Assembly (NCBI GenBank): GCA_963920525.1
Contig: OY986437.1
Span: 95,887,175-95,951,174 of the forward strand
Reading direction: 5' to 3'
Length of the DNA: 64,000 nucleotides
DNA from: Dichetophora obliterata
Lineage: Eukaryota; Arthropoda; Insecta; Diptera; Sciomyzidae
The translations under genes were made by a program, and so were the position numbers. The notes under the pieces are model-generated. The model made no database searches and had not been told where the DNA came from. It worked only from the letters and a program-made list of their open reading frames with translations. Below are positions 34,560 through 45,237 of the stretch, one piece after another; positions within the stretch are counted from its first letter, which is position 1, and each line of letters begins with the position of its first letter.

Positions 34560-36060
34560 TCGATTAAATGCATAGAGTAATATTGGATGATCGGAGAATG
34601 AAAGTGCGCGAGGTGGCTGAGGCTGTAGGTATCTAAACTGAACGGGAACATTACATTTAACATGAATATTTAGATATGAAAAAGGTATTCTCTCAATGGT
34701 TTCTGTGATTGCTCATACTCGAGCATAAGTGCAGTCGTATGACCACTTCTGACAAGCCAACAAGGTCATGTTGACAATTTTTTAGGTTACATGCGAGGTC
34801 ATTCACATCGATTACCTTGAAAAGGGTTATGTGAATACCGGCGAATATTATTCACAGCTGTCGGACAGATTTGACATTGACTTAAAGCGAATTTGAAGCA
34901 TCGACCGCATTTGGCGAAGAAAAAAGTGCTCTTCCACCTTGCACAGTGCGCTCAAAAATGCACAGTGCGCTTTTTTTGACTTGATGATAACAAAAGTTTT
35001 TTTTTTTTAATTTAATTAAACACAAATTATTTTTGAGCAGATAAATAATCACATATTGTGGTCACAAGGAATAATGACTAAGCTCAAAATATCGTAAAAA
35101 GCTATATGGAATTCACTTTATTGCCAATTTTTGGAAGTACACAGATATCCATTTCTTGCCCAGAATTAATCATCACTTATGTTTGCACATATTTTTTTTG
35201 TAACTTTTCATATATTACAAAAAATGGGTCGTAGTTCGTGCAATTAAAATATCGTTTTTTACGATACTTTGCGTTTAGTCGTTATGCCTTGTGACCACAA
35301 ATATTATGAAAATGGAACTAAAAATTAATAAAAGTTTAGATTTTATTTATAACAAAAAATAGCGTATATAACAAAAAATTAAGTACAATTTTAAAAATTT
35401 TTTTTACTTGAAGCAAAAATAGTAATATATTTTTATTTTTATATTAATTAAGGTCTTATCCACTTAACTTAATACAAAATAAAAATAAAAATATTTAAAA
35501 AAAAACATATAAAAAAATTCTTAAAAATATGCCTCTCAATTCTTTAAGGAATTTTAATTTAGCTAATATTTAGTAAAAAATATACAGTCGATGCATATCA
35601 CCATATATAAATCTGAGGCTGTAAATATCATAAAATATAGTATTTTCCCTTGTATTTCTTAAAAATATGTGGCGCATAGTTGTAAATAAAAAAAAAAATA
35701 ATGCATTTGAAGAAATGGTTAAAAATCATATTTTTCCTTGAAACGCACCGATTTTCAAGAAATTTGTGCTTTCAAATTATAAGAAGTGTTAAACTAAAAT
35801 AAGTTGTGACCTTATGGACAATATTGTTGAATCACATAAATTTTTTTATTAAAACTCTATTTTTTTAGTTACAGATAATTGAAATGTCGTTCTAAAATCT
35901 AAAAATGAGCACTGTGCGAAGCACATGTCTGTAGTCGCCATGGCATAAATCCATATTTTGGGTTATGAACTGCGACCCCATCCACAATTTTCTTCAGATT
36001 TATACAAATATTTCCGTAAAAATACCATTTGGGCTTACGAAAAATCGATTAACAAACCCC
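34560..36060 (+). pseudogene. Mariner transposase relic, split by an insertion
   Basis: Before the insertion, plus-strand fragments read VILDDRRMKVREVAEAVGI, HYIDYLEKGYVNTGEYYSQL and WRRKKCSST, the N-terminal and central parts of a mariner transposase with an internal deletion. After the insertion (from about 35917) it resumes with SVVAMA and IHILGYELRPHPQFSSDLYK, the block containing the third catalytic region. The Asp-bearing HQDNAPAH segment is exactly where the insertion lies and is lost. Confidence 0.75.
34942..35916. mobile_element. 975-bp element with CACAGTG ends inserted in mariner DNA
   Basis: It begins CACAGTGCGCTCAAAAATG (34942) and ends with the inverse of CACAGTGCTCATTTTT (to 35916). 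The CACAGTGCGCT tip is repeated directly at 34961. CACAGTG tips are characteristic of Transib elements and RAG signal sequences, but the flanking 5-mers (CCTTG and CGAAG) do not match, so the superfamily is tentative. The body is AT-rich and non-coding. Confidence 0.55.
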
Positions 36061-38475
36061 TTAAGATTTATTTTCCGCCCTTGCCACAAATACATTTGAA
36101 AAAAATAAGTTTTTAGCAATACAGATTCTAAATAAAATATCTAGAAATCAGCACATTATGCTAAGTTGGATAGAAATCAAAGTACATGTAACCACTTTTC
36201 AAAACCTTGTAGGTTAAAATATTTCGGAAATATTGTTCATACATGAAATAAATCATATACATGTGAAACTGCGTTCTTTTTTGTTTCAAAGATATTATTA
36301 AATACTTAAACCTTCCAAACATGACAATATTGGTATCAACAGAAAGAGGAAAATCTCTATTATCAAAAACAATTTTTTTTTTTACCTGGCTTAATTCATG
36401 TTTAAAATGTCCTTTTCAAAAAAGTACTAAGTCGATAACATGAGAAACCAATAGCTACAAACTATAGTAGTAGTTTTATTTTAAGATCTATTTTAATTAA
36501 GAAGGAAGAAATTTTTAAATTAAAAAAAAATCATCCTTAAGAAATTGTGATAAGGCAGAAAACAAATTAAGTTATCACTTTATCAGAATTTAAATTTATT
36601 TCAAGATAACTAATTACTGTTCTGTGTTCTGTTTTTTTTTTTTTTTTTAAAATATGGATATTACAAAATGCAGGAAGAATATTAAAATTTGAACAGAAAA
36701 AATGTGATACCTAAGCTTGGAGAACACTGATGTAGCTTTCTAGGGTTAATTTCTTTAAAGTATTTTAAAAAATTCTATTTTTTGATTTAGGATAAAAAGT
36801 CTTCAGTCAAAAAATCATATTCATCATACGGGAAGAATTTAAGAGAGCTATTGATGATGTTGAGAAAAGCTGGGCTGCAAAGTTGGATGAAGTTAATGCT
36901 GCTTTTGCATGTGCCATGTAACTGTAATGTACTGTAGAAAATCAAATGATAAAATAATCATTGTGTTTATTCTTACGACTGTATGCCAAAGACACACATG
37001 CACTGGTTAGATGTTTAGAGACTGAAGGAGTCGGGCGAGAGCCATTAAAGCCACTAGCTATCAGTCGTTGGGGGGTACGTGACGCCTTCAACCTACCAGA
37101 AAACCATACGTACATACATTTACTAATTATTTTAGACTCTCTTAAATATTCTAACTTTATAATGGACCGGAATGACCACTCACAAAACTAGTCCCCAAAG
37201 TGATCATTAAAATTCATGATGAAAGCAAAATGTATGGATCAACTATTATCACATTAAAATCTATCTTCAAGATGTATGTGAAGATACGTGCTCTATACCC
37301 ACCCTACCTTTGGCCTTACTATGCACGATGTTTCTGCAAGACCCCGAAAGAACCATATTCTACCGTATCTTTCACATCACTCTACATTAGAAAAATTATT
37401 TTTATTTAGCCAATCATTTTATTTTAAGTTTTTATTTCATGAAGTATTTCATTTAAACATTCTCCAAAAACTACCTTAAGTTTAACACCAAACTGCATTT
37501 AATATTTATTTAAATCATAAAATTCGAATTCAAATGTAATTTTATTTCTGCTTGTCTCTACACGTTTGGTTCAATATTAAGTATTATTTCATAATTAGTA
37601 GCAAAAATATTTATCAAAATTAATTTAGTGTAGTTATAGTGTAGAAATTATTCATAAAAAAATAGTAGGCACCTTTGACCCAGTATTATATCTGTATCCA
37701 TAATAATAACATTTTATAAGTTTTTAAATAGAACTCAGTTTTTGATGCAGCTGCGTTTCACACATATTGCTCCATACACACACACAATCTGATGTGTACT
37801 TTTAGCCAAAGTTATAACAAAAGAAGAATTAAAGAATTTTTTAACATAATTTATATGTAGATTGAAATCTTTAGAGATTGAAATCTTAACATTGCAACAA
37901 GACTTAAGCTGTTAATGAAACATATATATAAATAGAGGCGTGTTAGGAAACATTATTTTGTAGAAATATTTGCCTTGATCTATAAGTTAAATTTAATTCA
38001 AATATTATTTTAAAATTTTCGCTTTAAGAAAATCATTCAAAAATTATGGATTCATAAAAGCAAGCTACTAACATTTTTGCACTCAACGCTGCCCGAACCA
38101 ATAGTAAACATAGAGAGAGTGAGTGCGACACGATTAACACAGTACCTGTAACAAAAATACTGGTTCTTACAAAATGAGCAAATGAAAAGAGAATTTAATA
38201 ATTTCTCTGCTGCATTTTGTTGCTGTTAATATTTATGTTGCTTTTTGTTTCGATCAACTTTTGATTAACTTTGTTGTTGTTGTCGTTGTAGTATTATTTT
38301 TTTTTTGTTTTAAATTGTAAATATTTTAAAAATACATAAATATAGTAAATAATGGTTTTATATTTTTTTTGTTTGCTTCTACTTTAATTTGTTGCTTGTT
38401 GCAAGGTTTTCATTACAGATTTAATTTATTTTAAACTTTTGTAGAGAAAATAATTAAGAAGGTAGTGTTGTTGTT

Positions 38476-38560
38476 ACTCACTTTTAATACTTTGTTGCTG
38501 ACGTCCATCGCTGAAGGCCTTCGGTGATGTCGATCGATGCTTCGTTTTAAATTAAAATGT
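38476..38560 (-). other. Possible short antisense exon with donor site
   Basis: On the minus strand, GCGATGG (ATG at 38508-38506) opens nine codons, MDVSNKVLK, ending in AAA|GTGAGT with the donor at 38481-38476. Upstream lies a compact GC-richer stretch (GGTGATGTCGATCGATGC in the plus sense). It could be the first coding exon of a gene nested on the opposite strand, but no downstream exon was found. Confidence 0.2.
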
Positions 38561-39731
38561 TAATATTAAATTTAGATATAAAAAGTTTTTCTGTTTTTTT
38601 TTTTTTTTTGGTTGTTGTTGTTAATCAAAACTCAATCAAAGTTTGTAGTAATATGTCGCTGTGTGTGTGGGCAAATGTGTGCGTGAGCAAGTATGTATGT
38701 GAATATGAACACTTTTAATTAACAGCTACAATAATTATTTTACTTACAATTATTTATATTTTGTAATTAAGTTTAAATTTATATTAACTTTAGCTTAACT
38801 TTTTCACTTTTACTAACTTTTGTATATGCGAAATTTTTTCATCTTTATCACTTTAATCTAGATTTTGTTGTCTTTGCTTTTATACAGATTTAAGGCTTAT
38901 TTTTTAGTAATTTAAGTAAAATTTAAGGCATTGTAACCAACGTAGCGATTTTCAAAACTAAATTATTTCTGTTTATGTATGTTTATGTATGTCTAAGTAT
39001 GTTTTTTTTCTTCTTTTTTTTTTAACTTTATGCACTTTTTAGGACCGAAATTTTAGATGAAGCTGTTATTTTTGATAAATTTGTGTGTGCCGTTTACCAC
39101 GAGGCGTAATCATAACTGGTTCGCATTTCGTTTGTGTCTTGCTACTGATGATCGCCCACGCTATTCTCTCTTGTTACCAAGCCATGAATTGATTATGTTC
39201 GGCGATCATTGAGTCTAGAAGAGATTATCGTAATGCTCAACAAAAACGACTGACAAGATGCCGTTGAGTTTTTAATGATGCTACCCTTTATGATCGATTG
39301 ATTTTTCTAAAATTTTAGAGACCATATTCACACTATATTTTAATTAGAAAATTAAAGAAAATTTACCTTTTTGTGGATATTTAAGACAATAGCAGATTCG
39401 CTTATAATTGTTTGACTAGCAATTAGTATTAAAGTTTTATAGAATTTTTCCTTTGGGCACTGTATTAGAATTCGGCGAATCTCTCAAAGTTCATCTAAGA
39501 ACGCTTAAAAATATTTTTTTTTAAAAATATTGCGTTAAGCAATTGTAATTTCAAATTTTATATTAAAATTCAAATGAAAATGTTGGTTAAACTTATTGGA
39601 TTTCACCAAACTTACCGGAGTTTTCGATTCAAAGATAAAAGTTAGGTAAGTTAAATTTGAAGAAACGTGTTGATGCTTTGGCAACTCAAAGGAAAAGGAA
39701 GTTAGTTCTCTATTCTCTGATAAAGTGAAGT

Positions 39732-40831
39732 TTGCTGAGACGAATAGGAACTGTTCAGAAGCTTGCTGAAGTTAGCGAAATGTCAAAACACAAAAGTAGT
39801 GCCATTTATGCACTTAATTGGTTTTTGTACTTGCTTTCTAAAAATTTTGAAATTGGGATAATGAATAATCTTAAGTTGATCGTTACAGCCATGGATCGCA
39901 TCAGCACTATAGAAGCTGGGTCAGATGCAGCTGAGGTGTCTGAACTCAAAACGGCTGTGTGTGAAGGCCCCTATAGACGAGCAACTAATCGCACAATTGG
40001 TTGATAAAATGGTTGCTGGTTGATGAAAATAAGCAGTGTGTAGGTGGGTTTTTGTTTTTTTTTTTCAGTTTTTCAACCAGTTTTCCAACCAGTTGCTAAA
40101 AATCCAAAAGTTTTGATTTTTTCGGCTGAAGCTCATCGAGTTGATCAACTAGTTGTCGTGTTTTTAGCAACTAAACGGAAAACTGAATTTTTTCTTAGGT
40201 TTTTGTTGAAGTTCCGCTATGGGCATTTTATAAATAAAATGTTTTGAATTGAATTTTAACATCTGCCATCAATTGAAAGTTGTGTCAGTAGGAAAAAACA
40301 CAAACCAGTTGATCAACCAGTTGTTCGATTAGTTGCTCGTCTATAGGGGCCTTGAGGCAAACAAACAAATATGTGCGTTAGAGCGGCGAGAAGTTGCTTC
40401 AGAATCTGTGTTGCTGAGAGGTCCTGAGATTGATGATGAAAATCTAACGGTCATCTACAACAAGCTCTGTTTTTCCATCAGATGCAGACCACAGCCACTT
40501 AAGAGCATATTCCGAGTCAAAAATAACATGCTCAATAATGATTCATCTTCCGCTCCTATTATTATAAAATTCTCAACAGCACATGAAAGAGACTTGGTTC
40601 TGCGTGCTGCATCGCTCTTTAGGAAGAATAATAAAAGAAATATTATGCTCAACGAAGACGGCATTGAGTCAACCTCCAGCTGCTTTCTTAACGAAAGCAT
40701 CACAAAAATTACGCTCTGTCTACGTAAGGAGAGGCATGATTGTTGTAAAAAGGTATGAAAGTGGCGAAAGCATAATGGTAGAAGATGTTGATGAGCTCAA
40801 TAACATCTGTTCGAGTGAGGCTGAGGAATAA
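39732..40831 (+). pseudogene. Non-LTR ORF1 relic, interrupted by a MITE
   Basis: The first part (to 39965) ends SDAAEVSELKTAVCE, a coiled-coil-like segment. After the MITE the protein resumes EANKQICALERREVASESVL and continues PQPLKSIFRVKNN, APIIIKFSTAHERDLVLRAA and, in a second frame, RKNNK. The last part (frame of 40583-40831) ends in EDVDELNNICSSEAEE. The IKFSTAHERDLVLRAA block resembles the RNA-binding core of ORF1 proteins that coat element RNA. Frameshifts near 40640 and 40700 add to the damage. Confidence 0.7.
39966..40351. mobile_element. MITE inserted in non-LTR ORF1
   Basis: GGCCCCTATAGACGAGCAAC at 39966 is mirrored by GTTGCTCGTCTATAGGGGCC ending at 40351, an essentially perfect TIR that continues inward. 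Internal AACCAGTTG/CAACTGGTT motifs recur. A clean target duplication was not found. The GGCC tip suggests PIF/Harbinger. Confidence 0.8.
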
Positions 40832-41139
40832 ATTGAGTGCTTTCGTGACTAATAAGTGTTGCCAGCAGACACAAAATACAAATAATATATTTATAATAAT
40901 CTTAAGATCACTGTTTCTTCTTAACTTCTATAATTTCTTCTATTTTAATATTTATTTTCCTAATCTTTTTACTTTCTTTAATTTTTACTGGCTTTTTGTT
41001 GATTGTTTTGCGTGTCAATGTGTTGGAATCGTGTTTGATATGTATATTTACTTTTTATATCTGTATTGTTATGTCACGTTTGAGTAATAATTGTAACCGT
41101 GTTAATAATAAGATTCTTGTGGATGAATTGTGTCAAAAA

Positions 41140-43857
41140 TAACCTGGCTTGAAGGTTGTTCATTTTAACGCTAGGAGCTTAAATTAAGTAAAAATGGACT
41201 ATGTTAAGTATATTTTCGGGGATTCGTCTGTTGATGTTATTTGTGCATCTGAAACTTGGTTTTGTTGTGATGTGTTAGATTCTGTTTATAATATTAAAAG
41301 TTATACCATTTTTAGAAACGATAGGCCCGGTAGGAAGGGAGGCGGGGTTGCAATATACTGCCGATGTAACTTAAAGGCCAAAGTTATAAATAAATCTAAT
41401 AATGCTAGTCCTATCGAGTACCTGAATATATGTATAGCTGACAATAGTGTGAATGTATTCTTGCCCTCTGTATATAATCCGAATAAGTGCAATAGCTTGG
41501 ACTCCTATTTTTCAGAATTGTCAGATCTTTCAATAGATTTTAATTATTTTGTTATATGTGGTGACTTTAATGTTAATCTTTTATGTAATGACATCTCAAC
41601 ACGTTCTATATATGACAAAATTGCATCTTTTGGTCTCTTTGTTTTAAATGATATTGTGCCTATGCGTTTTTCGTCTAATGACAGTCCTAGTCTCCTTGAT
41701 TATTTTATTGTATCTGACATCTCAACTGTTTTATCGTTTAACCAATTTTACTTTTTATCGGATCATGATTTAATTTTTTGTACACTTGACATTAATCTTT
41801 CTCGTTCTGCTGCGTCAAATATATTTTCGTTTCGTGATTTTAAGTCGATTGATTCACAGTCTCTTTTATGTGACTTGTCTTTAATACCGTGGAATGATGT
41901 GTGGTTTCGTCCTAATATTGAAGACAAAGTAGCTTTATTTACAAGTGCAATAAATGAACTTTTTGTTAATCATGTTCCGTTAAAAACTGTTACCTGGCTT
42001 ACCAATCATGTGCAAATTGCCATAAAAAAACGTAATAAGTTCCGCTCTATATGGAGAAAGAACCCCACACCTGAGAAATGGGAAAATTATAGGTGTGCAA
42101 GGAATTCTTCCATTGCTATAATAAGGCAATCTAAAATTAAATATTGCTCTTTTAAATTAAATACATCTCTTCCACCTAAGGTATTATGGAATAATTTAAA
42201 AAATGTCTGCATTGTTGATAAGCAGACACATAACTGCCAAATTTATCCTGACTCTCTCAATGAATATTTTCTATACAGCTTGAATGAAAATAAAAATAAC
42301 ACTCCTAACTCTTTTAATATTCCAGATTCTCCTGTTGAGCAAGCATTTCAGTTTTCAACGGTAACGGAATATGAAGTAGCAAAAGCTGTTTTAAAAATTA
42401 AATCGAAAGCAGTTGGTGAAGATGGAATAAATCTTAAATTTATAAAGATTATTTTACCACATGTTATTAGCTCCCTAACCCATATTATAAATCATAGTTT
42501 TACCACATCATATTTTCCTTGTTTGTGAAAATCTGCTGTAGTAATGCCGGTAGCAAAGAAAACTGGGGCTTGCGAGCCAAAAGATTTCAGGCCTATAAGC
42601 ATCTTGTCTTCACTATCCAAAGTATGTGAATCTCTTATGGCAAACCAAATATCGTCTTTTCTAAGTCAAAAAATTTTTTGTCTCCATACCAATCAGGTTT
42701 TCGTGCTGGTCACAGGTGCTCTACTGCAACGATTAAAGTTTTGGATGACATAAGGTCCCCTTATAATGATGGCCAATTAACTCTATTGTGTCTTCTTGAT
42801 TTTTCTAAAGCTTTCGACACTGTTTGTCATGAACTTCTCTGTCATAAATTAAAATATATGTATGGATTCTGTGACAATGCCACTCGTCTTTTAAGTAGCT
42901 ATTTGACAAATAGGAAACAAAGGGTAAAGGTTGGCACACATTTTTCTTATTACAAAGCTGTTTGCTGCGGTGTACCCAGGGATCGGTTTTTGGTCCTCTT
43001 CTCTATGTTTGTAAATGACATTTTTCACTGCTGCACCCATTCATCAATGCACGCCTATGCTGATGACGTTCAAATTTATTTGTCTGATCAAACAAATCTT
43101 ATGGAAGATCTAGTTTGTAAACCTAATGAAGATCTTCATAGTATAAGTCTATGGGCTATAAAAAATAGTCTCCATCTTAACGTTCTTAAGTCCCTATGTG
43201 CTGCCTATCTCTAAACAAAAAATTAGCTTTAGCTCCATTCCAGATGTGTTAATGGATAATACAATAAAAATTGTCGATAGTGTTGTAAGTCTTGGGTTTC
43301 ATGTAAATGCTTCCCTCACGTGCACAGATCACATCAACAGTGTAGTCCGCAAAGTATATTACATCTTGCGAAATCTTAGAATGTCTGCTGAGTACACTCC
43401 TATTTCTATAAGACGTCAGCTTGTAATTCAGCTCATTGTTCCTGTCATAACTTATTCTGAACTTGTGTATAGTAAACTAGACTCGCGGTCCCAATTTAAA
43501 TTAGAAATTGCTCGTTATGTCTATGGCTTACGTAGATTCGATCATTTAGCTGATTTAAGAAATTGTATACTTGGGTATGACATAGTTAGTTATTCAAATA
43601 TCAGAAATTGTATTTTTCTACACAAACTAATACATTTTAAAATACCTTTTTATCTGTTTGAAAAACTGCAATTTAGTCGGTCGCAAAGAAGCCAAACGCT
43701 AATTCTACTAAGTTTTAACTACCTTAACTCTACAAGACTATTTTTTGTAAATGCCGTTCGTTTATGGAATTCATTACCAAGTCAATTAAAATTTATACAG
43801 TCAAAAATAATTTTCAAACATGCTATTCTAAGGCATTTTTCGTCGCCTATTTCTTAG
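41140..43857 (+). pseudogene. Non-LTR ORF2 relic: AP endonuclease + reverse transcriptase
   Basis: Endonuclease motifs in order are VVHFNARSL, VDVICASETWF, RPGRKGGGVAIYC, FVICGDFNVNLL, LLDYFIVSD and SDHDLIFC. The reverse transcriptase region shows KKTGACEPKDFRPISILSSL, then in another frame YQSGFRAGHRCSTATIKVLD, LLDFSKAFDTV and HAYADDVQIYLS with the catalytic YADD intact. The C-terminus contains LNSTRLFFVNAVRLWNSLPS, typical of CR1-like proteins. Lesions include a stop at 41185, a TGA at 42526, a frameshift near 42680, a local double shift at the GVPQGS motif (about 42970-43000) and a frame change near 43200. It encoded the nicking and copying enzyme of target-primed reverse transcription; this copy is dead but fairly young. 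Confidence 0.9.
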
Positions 43858-43951
43858 CAAAAAGTCTGTTCTCTCTTTGCGCTCTCTATCTTTTTTTTAT
43901 ATTTTTTTATAAGAACTAAGTTCTCAGTGTACTAATATAATAAATGCACAC

Positions 43952-43971
43952 AATAATAATAATAATAATAT
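43952..43971 (+). repeat. (AAT)n tail of the non-LTR element
   Basis: About seven AAT units follow TAAATGCACAC and mark the 3' end of the retrotransposon. Confidence 0.85.
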
Positions 43972-44237
43972 TTAAAGTCTATCATTAGCTGTGAAGAAAT
44001 TTATCGAGATATGAGAGGCAGACATACTTCTTTATAAAAGATTAGAGGTAAAAGTTAAATTTGATAGAATTGCAAAAATAAAACTGTCATTACAAAAGAA
44101 ACTTTCAGGCATTCAACATTTAATGTCAGTGTTGCCACTGTTTTTCACAAAAAATAAAGACAATATCCACCAAAGTGTCATCTTGTTAAATATCTATATC
44201 TATATATGTATAAATCTATTTCTATTTATCTATATCT

Positions 44238-44695
44238 ATATACTATTATAAAAAATTGAAGTGCAAATTTTATGTTACCACTTTACTCCAAAAGTACATA
44301 CTGGTCCGATTTTTATGAAAAAGTTTTAAAATATCATATTTATGCTACAGTTTTATTTAGGAGTGTTTTTTAAATTTTAATAATAAGTATGTACAATTAA
44401 AGTATTAAGCTTTTTAAGAAATCATTCCAGCTGCCACGCATTTCTTAATCATTGTCTTTTAATGCGTTTGGGTTGCGAGAGTTTCAATGAACTCCATGTT
44501 GCTCTCTATTCTGTTCTTTTTCTTTGTGCTCAGCTAGCATAGCACAAGGCGAAAACTGTGATACATATGAATGCAGAGCGGCGATTTAAAAGAAAACAAA
44601 ACAAAAGAAAAGAAGACAATTTTTTTACATGTATTGTCTTAAGGGGATTGATAAAAAAACGTCCATGGCAAAGCCGCGGACAACAGTCGTGCTAG
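44238..44695 (+). mobile_element. Non-autonomous Helitron-like element, copy 1
   Basis: Starts near ATTATAAAAAATTGAAGTGC and ends with the imperfect hairpin GTCCATGGCAAAGCCGCGGAC shape at 44661-44681, then about 10 nt and CTAG (44692-44695). A second copy begins immediately after with TTTATTATATTAAATTGAAG. Head-to-tail copies, a 3' hairpin and the absence of TIRs fit Helitron/Helentron-type elements. Confidence 0.65.
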
Positions 44696-45036
44696 TTTTA
44701 TTATATTAAATTGAAGTGAAAATTTTTTGTTCCATGTCAACTCCAAAAGTACTGGGCCGATTTTTATGAACTAAGTTTTTAAATATAATATTTGTGCCCA
44801 CTTACAGTATAGGTGTATTTTTTTTATAAACAAAATCCATATTATTCTCTACTCTATTCTCTTGTTGTGCTTCAGCTAGCACAGCGTAGCAAACATATGG
44901 GTATCATGCTCAGTCTTGTAGCTTTCAGCTTCGAGCGTGTGACAAGTAAGGTACTGCATGTTTTGTTATTTTGTATGACATGTTTGCATCAAGGCGAAGA
45001 CCAACGCCAGAGCAGCGGCAGTTATACATATGCTAG
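44696..45036 (+). mobile_element. Non-autonomous Helitron-like element, copy 2
   Basis: It shares with copy 1 the opening AATTGAAGTG, AACTCCAAAAGTAC and GGCCGATTTTTATGAA, and the middle CAGCTAGCA. It ends with a GGCG/CGCC hairpin (44993-45008) and CTAG at 45033. It lies only about 130 bp before the last Sema-2a exon. Confidence 0.6.
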
Positions 45037-45168
45037 TATAGTTTTATACCGAAAATATAGCGAAACACTTTCTAAACTCCATGAACCATTAATTTTAATA
45101 CTAAACTTTTTTAATTATATCATTTAATTCTATGTTTTTGTTTTTCTTTTCTCTCTATTTATTTCTAG

Positions 45169-45237
45169 CAATGTTCACTGCGACAAAACTATAGCAATCA
45201 ACATCCAAATGAAGTATTTCGTAAAAACAATGTCTGA
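45169..45237 (+). CDS. Sema-2a: Semaphorin-2a, terminal coding exon with stop
   Basis: After a pyrimidine-rich tract and TTTCTAG, a 23-codon exon reads QCSLRQNYSNQHPNEVFRKN followed by NV and TGA (45235-45237). It continues in phase 0 from the exon ending at 26627, so the tail reads ...WEKKQA then QCSLRQN. This matches the short basic C-terminus I recall for fly Sema-2a, without a transmembrane segment or GPI signal, in keeping with a secreted protein. The exon is far too short for standard ORF detection and is separated by an 18.5 kb intron. Confidence 0.9.
   Translation, partial: QCSLRQNYSNQHPNEVFRKNNV

Larger units (their letters stand above)
39660..43972 (+). mobile_element. Near full-length non-LTR retrotransposon (CR1/jockey group), inactive
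   Basis: ORF1 relic (39732-40831), ORF2 relic with endonuclease and reverse transcriptase (41140-43857), then a short 3' UTR and an (AAT)n tail at 43952-43971. The layout and tail fit the CR1/jockey group; the exact clade is not determined. ORF1 is interrupted by a 386 bp MITE. The 5' boundary is approximate. Confidence 0.85.
26628..45168 (+). other. Sema-2a last intron, 18.5 kb
   Basis: Donor GTAAGT, acceptor TTTCTAG at 45162-45168. The identified elements are listed separately. I see no named element in about 26628-29729 (only a 37 bp match at 28376-28412 to 32045-32082 and small palindromes such as CAGCAGTGACTGCTG at 27323), 30118-30579, and 36061-39659. In the last stretch, 36830-36920 looks faintly coding but is unrecognised, and 38050-39250 is a GC-variable region with CAA/GTT-rich runs. 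Confidence 0.85.

Noticed and set aside
36830..36930. Coding-like fragment (EEFKRAIDDVEKSWAAKLDE)
   Set aside because: It reads like a charged helix from an unknown protein, but it is only about 30 codons, ends in stops, and has no family match I can name.
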